This document shows, piece after piece, positions 22,293 to 31,203 of a stretch of 56,288 nt of DNA (the first letter of the stretch is position 1; the number at the start of each line of letters is the position of its first letter). Made by a program: the position numbers and the translations under genes. Below the pieces are notes generated by a model. That model ran no database searches and was not told the origin of the DNA. It worked only from the letters and a program-made list of their open reading frames with translations. The stretch lies in the NCBI GenBank assembly GCA_003647645.1, contig QMNG01000005.1, positions 1-56,288 of the forward strand. Direction: 5' to 3'. Source of the DNA: a candidate division Kazan bacterium (GTDB taxonomy: Bacteria; Patescibacteriota; Kazan-3B-28).

Positions 22293-25184
22293 CTACTTCA
22301 ATTTTCTCCTAGTAAATCCCCCACCTGCCCGACCGCGAGGCTGCTGGCGAGGCCTGCTCTTAGTTTTCACCTTGGTTTTGGTTCGACTAACCGCTTTTGG
22401 CACAGCTTTTTTAGTTAGTTTACGCTTGATAAATCCAACTTTCGCTCTACCTGCCTTTTGGGCCGTTCGAACAAGCTTCGGCTGTTTGCCTTTGGCGGTC
22501 TTACTTTTACTAGCCAATCGACTAATGCTCCGACCAGAAATTTTGCTTTTAAGTTTGCGTTTGGTAAATTCCTTAGCTTTCTTTTTGCTGGCAGCTGGTA
22601 AGCTAACCCTCTTTTTCTCCCTAGCCGGCAGACTTGGTTCAACCTTGGCAGCCACGGCCTTTGCTTTATCTTCAGTAACCTCCGCGTTGGGATCCTCTAC
22701 ACTACCGTCTTCACCTTCCATCACCAACACAGTAAACGAAGCTACTTTATCATTCCCCTTCAATCGCATTACTCTGACCCCCTGTGTGGCTCGCCCTAGT
22801 ATCGAGATTCCCTTGAGAGGCAAACGAATAATTTGACCGGATGTTGAAGTAATAATAATATCTGTATTCAACTTGCGCTGAACCAGCCTGGCGCCAATGA
22901 TCTTGCCGGTTTTATTTGTAACATTCATAGTTTTAACGCCGCTGCCGCCTCGCTTCTGAACATTATACTGGGACACCATAGTTTGTTTGCCAAGACCTCG
23001 TTCAGAAATAACAAGCAGATTCATTGGCACACCCCGCTTGGCCACATCAGCACCAACCACCTCGTCATCCTTCTTCAGCCGGATTCCCCGTACTCCACGA
23101 GTGGAACGGCCCAGAGGTCTGGCATCAGATTCATTAAAACGAATGGATTGACCATTGCGCGTAACTATCATGACCTCATCGCCTTTAGCCGATGTTCTTA
23201 CCCACTTCAGTGCATCTTTCTCATCCAATTTAATAGCAATAAGGCCATTGTTCCTGATATTCCTGTAGGCGGCCATCTTAGTTTTTTTAATGACTCCATT
23301 TTTGGTAATCATTATGAAATCCTCATCTTCTTTAAACTCGGCCACTCCAATCATCGCTGTAACTAATTCATCCGGAGCAATTTGGATCAGGTTGACTACT
23401 GCTGTACCTTTGGCAATACGGCCGGCCTTCGGCACCTCAAACACTTTGCGCTTAAATACTCGCCCGCGATCGGTAAAGAAAAGAATGTCATCATGATTAT
23501 TAACAACACGGATGCTGTTAATCTGATCCTCTTCTTTCGTTGTCATGCCGATAACCCCCTTGCCGCCTCTCCGCTGAGTTCGGTAATCATCAATGGGTTG
23601 GCGCTTGACATAGCCGCCCACAGTCATTGTTACTACCACCTCCTCATTGGGAATAAGATCCATATCCGTGAAATCGCCAACCCCTCCCTTAGAAACCCGA
23701 GTTTTGCGCTCATCACCGTATTTTTCTTTCATTTCTTCGGATTCCTTAACTATCACCTCGTCTATCTTTTTGGGGTCACCAAGCAAGATCTTAAGTTCTT
23801 TGATGAGCTTCTGTTTTTCTTTGTATTCGTCCTCGACCTTCTTACGCTCCAAGCCAGCCAGTGCCTGCAGTCGCATTTCCAAAATGGCCGACGCTTGGAT
23901 ATCAGACAATTTGAATTTTTTCTTTAGGTTGGCGTGGGCGTCCTCTTTGGTTTCAGATTTTTTGATGGTTTTAATAACCGCATCAATATTATCCAAGGCA
24001 ATTTTGAAGCCCTCCAACACATGTGCCCGCTCTTTGGCCTTATTCAGCTCATACTGAGTTCGACGCGTAACTACATCACGCCGATGATCGATGAATTGCT
24101 GTAATGCCTGCTTTAAATTCAAAACCTTGGGCTGTAAACCTTTGTCAACAAGAGCCAGCAAGTTGACATGAAAAGTAGTCTGCATTTGTGTCATCTTAAA
24201 CAGCTGATTCAGAACTTTCTGGGGATAGGCATCTTTGCGTAGTTCTATGACTACTCGAATACCATCCCTGTCCGACTCATCACGAAGGTCACTAATCCCG
24301 ATCATCTTTTTGGCTTTGACCAAATTGGCAACCGATTCGATAAGTGCAGCTTTATTCACCTGGTACGGCAACTCCGAAACGATGATCCGATGGCCTCCTT
24401 TGTGTTCAACAATCTCAGCTACCCCTCGCATTACAATACCGCCCTTGCCGGTTTCATACGCAGCTTTAATATCTTTAATATTGAAAATTACGCCACCAGT
24501 GGGAAAATCGGGGCCCTTCACATACTCCATCAGATCATCAACGGTGGCATCAGGATTTTTGATTAAGTAGATGATGGCATCCATTAACTCATTAAGATTG
24601 TGAGGCGGAATGTTAGTAGCCATGCCCACAGCAATTCCGACTGTGCCATTCAACAACAACTGCGGCACGCGAGTTGGCAACACAGTCGGTTCTTGCTTGG
24701 TGTTGGAATAGTTGTCAATAAAATCAACTGTTTCCTTGTCTATATCAGAAAGAATCTCCTCGGCAATGCTGGTCATTCTGGCCTCGGTGTAGCGATTAGC
24801 AGCGGCCGGATCCCCATCTATGGAGCCGTAGTTGCCCTGTCCATCCACCAGGGGATAGCGCATATTCCACGGCTGGGCTAATCTAACCATCGCATCATAA
24901 ACAGCCACATCACCGTGAGGATGATAAAAGGCAATTACAGTTCCCGACACCTCAGCGCTCTTGCGATATTTGGCCGTATGTCTTAGACCCGACTCCATCA
25001 TAGAATACAAAATACGCCGATGGACTGGCTTTAAACCATCTCGCACATCAGGCAGGGCCCGGGAAACAATGACGCTCATTGCGTAACTTAAATAAGAATC
25101 CTGCATCTCGGTCTCTATCTGTATATCACGGATCTTACCTATGTTGCTTTCAATTTCGTCTTTGTTTTCGTCTTGTTTGTCCAT
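22293..25184 (-). CDS. gyrA: DNA gyrase subunit A with basic C-terminal tail
   Basis: Gyrase introduces negative supercoils. 963 residues. The winged-helix/tower core has [16 protein letters not shown] (44-59), YHPHGD (87-92) and catalytic Tyr132 in ANRYTEARM. The C-terminal beta-pinwheel contains a GyrA box QRRGGKGV, which identifies gyrase rather than ParC. The last ~120 residues (from about 845) are a Lys/Arg/Ala-rich tail, an unusual extension. At the quinolone-sensitive position (Ser83 in E. coli) it has Val (V93 in GDVAVYD). ATG at 25184. gyrB is not in the window. Upstream lies a heptamer array. Confidence 0.97.
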   Translation of the reverse strand: MDKQDENKDEIESNIGKIRDIQIETEMQDSYLSYAMSVIVSRALPDVRDGLKPVHRRILYSMMESGLRHTAKYRKSAEVSGTVIAFYHPHGDVAVYDAMVRLAQPWNMRYPLVDGQGNYGSIDGDPAAANRYTEARMTSIAEEILSDIDKETVDFIDNYSNTKQEPTVLPTRVPQLLLNGTVGIAVGMATNIPPHNLNELMDAIIYLIKNPDATVDDLMEYVKGPDFPTGGVIFNIKDIKAAYETGKGGIVMRGVAEIVEHKGGHRIIVSELPYQVNKAALIESVANLVKAKKMIGISDLRDESDRDGIRVVIELRKDAYPQKVLNQLFKMTQMQTTFHVNLLALVDKGLQPKVLNLKQALQQFIDHRRDVVTRRTQYELNKAKERAHVLEGFKIALDNIDAVIKTIKKSETKEDAHANLKKKFKLSDIQASAILEMRLQALAGLERKKVEDEYKEKQKLIKELKILLGDPKKIDEVIVKESEEMKEKYGDERKTRVSKGGVGDFTDMDLIPNEEVVVTMTVGGYVKRQPIDDYRTQRRGGKGVIGMTTKEEDQINSIRVVNNHDDILFFTDRGRVFKRKVFEVPKAGRIAKGTAVVNLIQIAPDELVTAMIGVAEFKEDEDFIMITKNGVIKKTKMAAYRNIRNNGLIAIKLDEKDALKWVRTSAKGDEVMIVTRNGQSIRFNESDARPLGRSTRGVRGIRLKKDDEVVGADVAKRGVPMNLLVISERGLGKQTMVSQYNVQKRGGSGVKTMNVTNKTGKIIGARLVQRKLNTDIIITSTSGQIIRLPLKGISILGRATQGVRVMRLKGNDKVASFTVLVMEGEDGSVEDPNAEVTEDKAKAVAAKVEPSLPAREKKRVSLPAASKKKAKEFTKRKLKSKISGRSISRLASKSKTAKGKQPKLVRTAQKAGRAKVGFIKRKLTKKAVPKAVSRTKTKVKTKSRPRQQPRGRAGGGFTRRKLK

Positions 25185-25200
25185 ACAAATCTAGAATTGC

Positions 25201-25235
25201 CATTTTTCATCCGGCATTCTTCATTCTTCATTATT
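25201..25235. repeat. Heptamer array upstream of gyrA
   Basis: Five 7-base units of the form CATNNNN (CATTTTT, CATCCGG, then CATTCTT twice and CATTATT) between the gyrA start and the stop of the preceding gene. Confidence 0.65.
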
Positions 25236-26275
25236 TATTGTTGTACCCATGTATCTATCAGCCAGCTGCCATTTGTTTTTAGCAGCACAAACTTCCACTC
25301 TTCGGTGATATTGGAATTGTCGGGGGTAATTTTTTCTAAGCTACTACGGATCTCAATGTTTGTATCATTAACAATGGTCGTGTTCAGAATCCTGAAACTA
25401 TCAATATCGGACGAATCTTCCATCAGACCGGCAATTTTATTGGCGTCACTGGCTTTAGCCCCGCTGGTAAGATAATTCAACATTCCCTCAGAATCCCTGT
25501 TTCGCCATGCCTCAGCAAACTGGCTAACCACTTGTTCAGCCGCTTGGCGCTCAGCCTTATCCTGCTCCTCCTGCGTACCGTACTCTCTTATTTTTTCTTC
25601 TAGTAAACCCTTGATGTTGGTCGGCAAATTAAAGATTATCCGCGGCAGGTTAGCCTGCACATAGTCGTTGCCAACCAACAACATGTCGTCGTAAGACTTC
25701 TCCATATTTTCACCATAGATGAGTAATTGATCGAGTTCATCGATGCTGTCGATATCCTCTGCTCGACTGACGATCCGTTTTAATTCTGCCAACATTTTGC
25801 TGTAATCGTCCAAAAAACTGTTTAATTTACTGGCAAATGTACTGGCTGTGATGTTTAGGCCCGTCTGGCCGCGAATATCAAAGATGCCATCACGGATGGT
25901 GCGATTAGCATCATTAACCTCTGCTTCAAACGAATCTCTGCCGGCCGTTGCCATGTCGTCGAAGGTCTCGATCTGCTCAAAAGCATTGGTCAGCTCGATG
26001 CTGACCAGCACCGTTTCATCCCAAACGTTTTCCAGCACTTTACTGCTGGCCAGCCCCTGGCTTTGAAAATTATAGTAATAATAGGAAGCCAATCCGCCAA
26101 TTAAAACGATAATAACTGCTGCGAATACTGTCAGCATCACGCCCATTTTTCGCTTGGGCGGCTCAGGTGTTGGCACTTTGGGTTCTTTTATTTTAAGATT
26201 TTCGCCCTCAATATCAGAAGGATTATTTCCCTCTTCATTCATTTCTTCTTGACTAATATTTTCTTCTATTTCCAT
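25235..26275 (-). CDS. Anchored extracytoplasmic protein with coiled region and NTF2-like C-terminus
   Basis: 346 residues. An acidic cytoplasmic head (1-44) precedes one membrane helix (about 45-69), then about 170 residues of mostly helical sequence and a C-terminal module (about 240-346) whose AEAWRNRDSEGMLNYLTSGAKAS, EIRSSLEKI and EWKFVLLKTNGSWLIDTW pattern is that of an NTF2-like/DUF4878 domain. No catalytic residues are evident. ATG at 26275. Preceded by a member of the GGCTGACA repeat family (26322-26361). Function unknown. Confidence 0.72.
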   Translation of the reverse strand: MEIEENISQEEMNEEGNNPSDIEGENLKIKEPKVPTPEPPKRKMGVMLTVFAAVIIVLIGGLASYYYYNFQSQGLASSKVLENVWDETVLVSIELTNAFEQIETFDDMATAGRDSFEAEVNDANRTIRDGIFDIRGQTGLNITASTFASKLNSFLDDYSKMLAELKRIVSRAEDIDSIDELDQLLIYGENMEKSYDDMLLVGNDYVQANLPRIIFNLPTNIKGLLEEKIREYGTQEEQDKAERQAAEQVVSQFAEAWRNRDSEGMLNYLTSGAKASDANKIAGLMEDSSDIDSFRILNTTIVNDTNIEIRSSLEKITPDNSNITEEWKFVLLKTNGSWLIDTWVQQ

Positions 26276-26321
26276 CCCGCCAAAAAATTTTGCTATGTTT
26301 ATTAAGTACTAATTTTGTAAT

Positions 26322-26361
26322 CCTGTTTGTCAGCCCGTTTGCTAATTTTCTAACGGGACAG
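26322..26361. repeat. Dispersed GGCTGACA/CCCGTT repeat, copy 2
   Basis: CCCGTT (26334-26339) pairs with AACGGG (26352-26357), flanked by CTGT/ACAG. The minus-strand reading CCCGTTAGAAAATTAG matches 1868-1885. It lies about 50-85 bases upstream of the gene starting at 26275; beyond it to 26482 nothing else is clear. Confidence 0.5.
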
Positions 26362-26482
26362 ATCCCTTTAATTGGAAGCTTTGACTATGTATTCTGCGGA
26401 GTATCTAAAAACCTCCCATATGAGGTAAATATACCTGAAAATGGCCCTTTTTGCCACCCCTTTTGCGTAAAAATTTAGACAG

Positions 26483-27301
26483 CTAGACAGCCAGATCACG
26501 CTTGTTCCAGACAATCAAACCTATAGCTGTGGCCACAACAATTATTCCAATTAGGACAACTAAGCTCCAGTCGTCAAATGAAGCGGTAGTTAAAATGTCA
26601 TCGGGCTTGCCGTAGTAATGAAAAATGGAAAAGTACTGCAGACTCTCCCAATCTTCTTGCAATCTGGCAAACAAATCGGCGACATAAGACAGGGCCAAAA
26701 AGACCATCCCAAACAACATTGCCCGGCCGCGTTCATTTACCAGTGAGGAAAACATCAGACAGACGGCCAACAGTCCAGTAAAAAACAGAATGGCTACAAA
26801 AATAAATAGCCAGTAGCCCTCGACTGGAGCAGTTTCAAATTCCAATAAATTGGCCTGAAGAAGAAATCCGCAAATTGACGCAAAAACCAACACGACGATT
26901 CCAATGATCCCGGCAAAGAATTTGGAAAGAAACATCTTTGTGCGGGTTACCGGCTGCGACAAAACCAAAGCCACAGTACCTTGTTCCACTTCACCGGCTA
27001 AAACACGGGCCGAAAAACCTATAACGAAGGCGCCCACAATAATCACCCAAAACAAACTCAGGTGTTCCATCGATAGAAAAGATTCAAATTGGAGCCCCCC
27101 TTCAAAAAAATTAGACGCTCCAAATGCCTCCAAAAATCCCTCCGGCATCGCCTTAAACATCTCCGTATAAACGCCACTGAGATTATCAACAATCGTATAC
27201 ATTGATGCCAAAAGCATACTATACCCGAATAATGACGCAGCATAAATTGTGATGGTCACCCAATAACTTCTTAAGGTTTGTATAAATATCGGCCAGCTCA
27301 T
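26483..27301 (-). CDS. ABC-2 type transporter permease
   Basis: 272 residues with six hydrophobic segments: one near 17-40, a second region 85-105 (ISLFWVIIVGAFVIGFSARVLA), then the conserved EVEQGTVALVLSQPVTRTKMFLSKF coupling segment, and four more towards the C-terminus. This is the standard ABC-2 permease layout. It is the partner of the ATPase upstream (27389-28258), 87 bases away in the same direction. The substrate is unknown: drug, lipid or peptide export are all possible for this family. Confidence 0.88.
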   Translation of the reverse strand: MSWPIFIQTLRSYWVTITIYAASLFGYSMLLASMYTIVDNLSGVYTEMFKAMPEGFLEAFGASNFFEGGLQFESFLSMEHLSLFWVIIVGAFVIGFSARVLAGEVEQGTVALVLSQPVTRTKMFLSKFFAGIIGIVVLVFASICGFLLQANLLEFETAPVEGYWLFIFVAILFFTGLLAVCLMFSSLVNERGRAMLFGMVFLALSYVADLFARLQEDWESLQYFSIFHYYGKPDDILTTASFDDWSLVVLIGIIVVATAIGLIVWNKRDLAV

Positions 27302-27388
27302 TTTGTTAGAAATCCTCTCTGTAATTGTTTATTTGGTATGCTGTGGTTTTATTCATCGGCCCGTCTGATGGATTTTAAATAAGGCAAA

Positions 27389-28258
27389 TTATTTATAGTA
27401 AGTCAGGAATATATCTTCAATGTTGGGCTTAGTCACACTTAAATCGGCAATCTGGTATTGGCTTAACCATCTGAGCATGTCCTGGACAGAACCGGTCGTT
27501 TGAATACGAACGGTTTTGCCGCTTTGAGCCAAAACGTTTAGGCCTGCCAATGCCTCTGGACTGGGTTTATCTACAAAAGTGATATCAAATATCGCAGCGC
27601 CCTTGCGGACAAGCTCATGAATATCTTCCACATCAACAATCCTGCCATCTTTGATAATGATGGCCCTGTCACATACCTTCTGAACCTCTGTTAGATCATG
27701 AGACGACAGAAAGACAGTTGTACCGCTCCCTTTTAAGCTCTTTAATACCGCATACAGATTTTCCTTCATGATCGGATCCAGTCCATTGGTTGGTTCATCA
27801 AGTATCAAAAGTTTGGGATGATGAACCAATGCCTGCACCAACGCCAACTTTTTCCGATTTCCACTAGAATAGTCCTTAATTCGGCGCTTGGTATCCAACT
27901 TAAAAATCTCTAACAGACGAGATAACGAAAGACCATTTTTGTGTTTGTGGAAACTCTTTAACCAACTCAAAAGCTCGCGACCTTTCATATGTGGATACAA
28001 AAAATTCTCGCCTGAAATAAAGCCGATTTCGCGATGAATCGCCACTGCATTGTTCTTGCTGTCCATCCCAAAAATCTTAATCTTCCCGCGATCGGCTCGG
28101 ATAAAGTCCAACATTAAGCGAATGGCAGTGGTCTTGCCTGCGCCGTTAGGGCCTAAAAATCCGAATATCTCGCCCTCATTAACCTCAAAATTAAGATCTT
28201 CAACTCCGCGATTTTTTCCATAAAATTTGGTTAGTCCCCGAACTTCAATGACCTTCAT
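27389..28258 (-). CDS. ABC transporter ATP-binding protein (ABC-2 exporter)
   Basis: 289 residues. Walker A GPNGAGKTT (about 37-45), Q-loop region GFISGE, signature YSSGNRKKLALVQAL (variant of LSGGQ with SSGN), Walker B LLILDEPTNGLDP, and the H-loop SSHDL. A C-terminal ~70-residue extension is typical of exporter ATPases of the CcmA/NatA group. ATG at 28258. Forms an exporter with the permease that follows. Confidence 0.95.
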   Translation of the reverse strand: MKVIEVRGLTKFYGKNRGVEDLNFEVNEGEIFGFLGPNGAGKTTAIRLMLDFIRADRGKIKIFGMDSKNNAVAIHREIGFISGENFLYPHMKGRELLSWLKSFHKHKNGLSLSRLLEIFKLDTKRRIKDYSSGNRKKLALVQALVHHPKLLILDEPTNGLDPIMKENLYAVLKSLKGSGTTVFLSSHDLTEVQKVCDRAIIIKDGRIVDVEDIHELVRKGAAIFDITFVDKPSPEALAGLNVLAQSGKTVRIQTTGSVQDMLRWLSQYQIADLSVTKPNIEDIFLTYYK

Positions 28259-28270
28259 TTTGAATTTAAA

Positions 28271-28298
28271 TTATAAGTTAAGAATAATGAGTTACGAA
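28271..28298. repeat. Heptamer array upstream of the ABC ATPase
   Basis: Four 7-base units (TTATAAG, TTAAGAA and two more) lie 13 bases upstream of the ABC ATPase start codon (28258, minus strand). Confidence 0.5.
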
Positions 28299-28429
28299 TA
28301 TTTTTCACTTTTGTTGTCCTGAATTAATTTGGGGATCTACTCGCTCCAAGACACCGTCCGATACAAGCGGAGGTTCTGAGATAAATTTATACTAAACTTG
28401 CCCGACGTATTTAAAACTACACTACCTTG

Positions 28430-28475
28430 TTTTGTCAGCCTGCTTCCCAAGCTCACTAAATTTCCGGCGGGATGA
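28430..28475. repeat. Dispersed GGCTGACA/CCCG repeat, copy 1
   Basis: Reads on the minus strand TCCCGCCGGAAATTTAG...GCAGGCTGACAAAAC, matching copies near 26322 and 53126. It sits in a 338-base gap upstream of the ABC ATPase; the remaining part (28300-28430) holds no ORF and no other pattern I recognise. Confidence 0.5.
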
Positions 28476-28550
28476 GCAATAGAGCAGTATACACACAAAC
28501 TCGCGGACAAGTCAACACTCCGCTCCTAGAGCAGATTTATTTACACAAAT

Positions 28551-28586
28551 AGTAAATACTATAGTATATACTATAGTATATATTAT
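28551..28586. repeat. TATA-palindrome repeat, copy 1
   Basis: Tandem 12-base palindromic units ATAGTATATACT followed by ATAGTATATATT, 11 bases 3' of the DUF5671 stop codon. The right end is identical in copies at 40715-40781 and 51749-51786. Confidence 0.65.
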
Positions 28587-28596
28587 CCTCCCTTAA

Positions 28597-29535
28597 TTAT
28601 TCAACCGACAGATCAAAGCAAGTCAAACCGATACCATGATAGAATCGCTGAAAACGGCTGCTTGGTTCGGGAGATGCCAACCTTGAATCGTCTTTATCTT
28701 CTGCCGTAAATTCCGTATCGAAAGTAGCACACAATTCATAAGTAGTGCCGGTGAGAACCCTGTATTTGAACCTTTCTTTAGTTACCGGATCAACCATGCC
28801 GTCCTCGGCAATGTACACCCGCGGATCTTGAATTAGTTCGTCTAAAGTTTTTGGTAGCCGACCATGACCAACATCTTTGCCCCAACCATAAAAACTTTGG
28901 ATATTCTCTTGCAAGCTGGATAATCTTTCAACCCGGGTCGCATCCAGGCGCTTGACCCGCCGTACAGCCGGACTGTCGATAATAAAGAAAGTGCCAACTA
29001 CTGTGGCTGTTACCAAAATAACTACAACCCATTCAAAAATCTTGAATCCAGAACCCAGCCGCCTTTGGTTGCCATCAAAAAACTTCAGATGCCACCACTG
29101 ATATCCTAATATAGCCGCCGCAATTGATAAGGTAATTGCGGTGTGAATTAAAAATCTGGAGACCAGCGTCCCGCCCAAAAAAGAAATGAACAAAGCGATC
29201 AGCTGCCAGATGATTATCAGAATAACCACCACCAATGTAATGTAGATAAGCCAGTGTCTGACTCCTGTATTGTGTCTCATCTTACCGGACCCCAGCATCC
29301 GATTTGCCAGCCAGTTTATATACAAAAATATCGGAAAGGCAATGATCACTGCCGCCAGAAATCCAATGATTGCCGAATCGTTCAAAAAATTGCCGAAATC
29401 GACCGCATCGGGCAAAAATCGGTTCACCAGCGCCTTAGCCAAAAAGTTAAACCCAACGCTGGAAATTACCAATGTAGCGTAGCTCAGCAGATAAACGAAC
29501 CCGTCACGAGCCAAATTGTATCGGCTTTCATTCAT
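28597..29535 (-). CDS. DUF5671 domain membrane protein
   Basis: 312 residues from ATG at 29535 (MNESRYNLARDGFVYLLSYATLV); the longer frame from 29580 adds an unlikely N-terminus. Five or so membrane segments lie in the first ~185 residues: the DUF5671 core with RDGFVYLLSYATL and, later, WLIYITLVVVILIIIWQLIALFI. A C-terminal soluble domain of about 110 residues (RVERLSSLQENIQSFYGWGKD...LPKTLDELIQDPRVYIAEDGMVDPVT) resembles the tails of type-IV-pilin-like or assembly proteins, where the sequence LPKTLDEL...DP is common. A TATAAT lies at 29545-29550. Function unknown; typical of CPR genomes. Confidence 0.78.
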   Translation of the reverse strand: MNESRYNLARDGFVYLLSYATLVISSVGFNFLAKALVNRFLPDAVDFGNFLNDSAIIGFLAAVIIAFPIFLYINWLANRMLGSGKMRHNTGVRHWLIYITLVVVILIIIWQLIALFISFLGGTLVSRFLIHTAITLSIAAAILGYQWWHLKFFDGNQRRLGSGFKIFEWVVVILVTATVVGTFFIIDSPAVRRVKRLDATRVERLSSLQENIQSFYGWGKDVGHGRLPKTLDELIQDPRVYIAEDGMVDPVTKERFKYRVLTGTTYELCATFDTEFTAEDKDDSRLASPEPSSRFQRFYHGIGLTCFDLSVE

Positions 29536-29620
29536 TGCATCGCAATTATACACCAACCAAAAAGGGTATTCTACCCGCAAACAGAATGTCTTTTATGCTC
29601 CTTGTTAAAACTGCCTAAAT

Positions 29621-30382
29621 TTAAGTTAATGTAACTAAAGTGCCCTCAGCATCTGTGCATTCCGGGACCATATCAACAGGAAAATCGTAGCCCTCAATGT
29701 CAGCGCAGAGAACATCGCCGCTGCCGTCAAATATCAACTTCCAGCCGCCATCACCATTAAATGCCAGCCAGGTACTGCCACCCGGCTCGCCAGCGAATGC
29801 GACGCTGCCGGAGGCAAACACCTTCACTCGTTTTTCCATTACTACTTCAATTTCGTCTATCGGCTTGTTATATTTTTCAGCGAAAAGCGCGGCGATCTGT
29901 TCTTCGTCTGTTGCTTCAGCCACCGGTTCCTCCTCCAGCTCACCGCAACTAACCTTTACGTAATATGTTACAGGATCCGCCCCCAGGCCCTCCTCGCCGC
30001 CGGTCACACCACTTTCGACAACACAAACCAGAGTGCCTTTGTTATAACCAGTCAGTCCAGCAATTGTACCGGCGGTCATATTGGCCGCATCAACTTCGAA
30101 TTCTCGGCCTTCCAAAAAATCACCAATCAAATCTTGCTGTTCATTGGTAAGTCCATCCGCTTCTATACCTACACCTGTAATTGTCAGACTGTCCGCCCCT
30201 TCAACCATCCAAGTAAATTCAGTATCCTGAGCCGCTGAAAAATCGATCTCAGTGCTCGTCTTCATGTCATTAAGTAAGCTCAACGGCGTTTCTGTCTGTA
30301 TGTTTTTCCCTCCAGACCAGTAGTAAATTCCTGCCAGGACCACCAAAATAACAATAATTAAAGCAAATCCTCCTCCACGCAT
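29621..30382 (-). CDS. Anchored extracytoplasmic protein of unknown function
   Basis: 253 residues. An N-terminal hydrophobic helix (about 4-23) is followed by an exported acidic domain. The C-terminal block, IAALFAEKYNKPIDEIEVVMEKRV...STWLAFNGDGGWKLIFDGSGDVLCADIEGYDFPVDMVPEC, is a pattern I associate with recurrent CPR and Chloroflexi proteins of unknown role. Two pairs of cysteines could form disulphides. ATG at 30382 with an AAAGGA ribosome site 7 bases upstream. It stands between DUF5671 and tRNA-Gln. Confidence 0.72.
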   Translation of the reverse strand: MRGGGFALIIVILVVLAGIYYWSGGKNIQTETPLSLLNDMKTSTEIDFSAAQDTEFTWMVEGADSLTITGVGIEADGLTNEQQDLIGDFLEGREFEVDAANMTAGTIAGLTGYNKGTLVCVVESGVTGGEEGLGADPVTYYVKVSCGELEEEPVAEATDEEQIAALFAEKYNKPIDEIEVVMEKRVKVFASGSVAFAGEPGGSTWLAFNGDGGWKLIFDGSGDVLCADIEGYDFPVDMVPECTDAEGTLVTLT

Positions 30383-30563
30383 ATCATTTTCCTTTCAAAA
30401 TTTTAAAAATATGCTCTGCTAACAGCGTATCATACCACAAACAGAAACCTCTTTTTCCCCTGGCTCCCGAGTATCCTTCGTCTGTTAACCAGCAGACTAC
30501 GGAATACCAATTCGTTCGCCGTAAATCGTTCCACGGCCCCGATATAATCGGGGCGACGGACGA

Positions 30564-30637
30564 TGGTTCCCGGGCTAGGATTCGAACCTAGATTCCAAGG
30601 ACCAAAACCTTGTGTCCTGCCATTAGACGACCCGGGA
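30564..30637 (-). tRNA. tRNA-Gln (anticodon UUG)
   Basis: 74 bases including an encoded CCA. Acceptor TCCCGGG/CCCGGGA, D arm GTCTAATGGCAGGAC, anticodon stem CAAGG/CCTTG around loop TTTTGGT with anticodon TTG, T arm CTAGG-TTCGAAT-CCTAG. Discriminator A73. A stable hairpin GCCCCGAT/ATCGGGGC (30536-30554) follows 3' and may mark the end of the transcript. Confidence 0.96.
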
Positions 30638-30648
30638 ATAACAGATAA

Positions 30649-30657
30649 ATTATACCA
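30649..30657 (-). promoter_or_regulatory. Extended -10 promoter for tRNA-Gln
   Basis: On the minus strand TGGTATAAT, an extended -10 box, ends 12 bases before the mature tRNA 5' end. No good -35 is needed or seen. Confidence 0.6.
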
Positions 30658-30668
30658 GTAATGTTGTC

Positions 30669-30741
30669 ATTCCCGCGAAAGCGGGAATCCAGACAGATTC
30701 GTTTTTCTTTTCCCAGATTCTGAAACAAGTTCAGAATGATA
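30669..30741. repeat. Two REP-like hairpins
   Basis: TTCCCGC-GAAA-GCGGGAA (30670-30687, with TGTCA before and TCCAG after) is the very widespread GTCATTCCCGCGAAAGCGGGAATCC repeat. The second, ATTCTGAA-ACAAG-TTCAGAAT (30718-30738), is the same unit as in 902-953. The rest of the gap up to 30855 shows nothing else. Confidence 0.75.
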
Positions 30742-30855
30742 GATGGTGGCGGGGGATTTATACATCAATATAACATTAGACCATCTATATCTAAAAATGT
30801 CAAAAAAACGGAGAAGTGGCAAAAATTATAAAAAGAAGATTTTAAACTTAAAAAA

Positions 30856-30908
30856 TTGACAAAAGTTTCCTTCACAATTATTGTTTAGATAGTTGTCTAA
30901 TTATCTAA
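30856..30908 (+). promoter_or_regulatory. Promoter and operator of the SdpR/SdpI-like pair
   Basis: TTGACA (30856-30861), 17-base spacer, TATTGT (30879-30884). Immediately after it, TTAGATA (30885-30891) and TATCTAA (30902-30908) form an inverted repeat over the expected start site, as for an ArsR-type autorepressor. Confidence 0.7.
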
Positions 30909-30926
30909 CTAATAAAAAGGTTAATT

Positions 30927-31199
30927 ATGGTCTTCGAAGACATCACTGAAACATTTAAAGCCCTTAGCGATCCGACTCGGCAGGACATTCTTATGCGCCT
31001 GCGCAGACGACGAATGACACCCGGAAAGCTGGCAACATATTTTGACATTTCAAAACCATCACTATCACATCATCTGGCAATTTTACACCGTGCAAACCTG
31101 ATAGACAGCGAAAGAGTCGGCCAGAAAATCTACTATTCTTTCAATGCTACGGTATTTTACGAGATTATGAATAAGTTTATTAATAGTCTTAAAAAATGA
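30927..31199 (+). CDS. ArsR/SdpR-family winged-helix repressor
   Basis: 90 residues, a complete ArsR-type winged helix: FKALSDPTRQDILMRL (helix 1-2), then the recognition helix around SKPSLSHHLAILHRANLI, and the wing DSERVGQKIYYSFN. There are no metal-binding CxC motifs, so it is closer to SdpR, the autorepressor paired with SdpI, than to metal sensors. ATG at 30927 with AAAGG about 9 bases upstream. It lies directly before an SdpI-like gene (4-base gap), and an inverted repeat overlaps the promoter. The rule in the family is that SdpI sequesters the repressor at the membrane. Confidence 0.88.
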   Translation: MVFEDITETFKALSDPTRQDILMRLRRRRMTPGKLATYFDISKPSLSHHLAILHRANLIDSERVGQKIYYSFNATVFYEIMNKFINSLKK

Positions 31200-31203
31200 C
31201 ATT

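Noticed and set aside
26290-26478. 62-codon plus-strand frame
   Set aside because: It starts inside the repeat at 26322, has no ribosome site, and its product looks like translated repeat DNA.
30536-30554. Strong tRNA terminator
   Set aside because: The hairpin is perfect but no T tract follows, so I list it only as a possible 3' structure under the tRNA.
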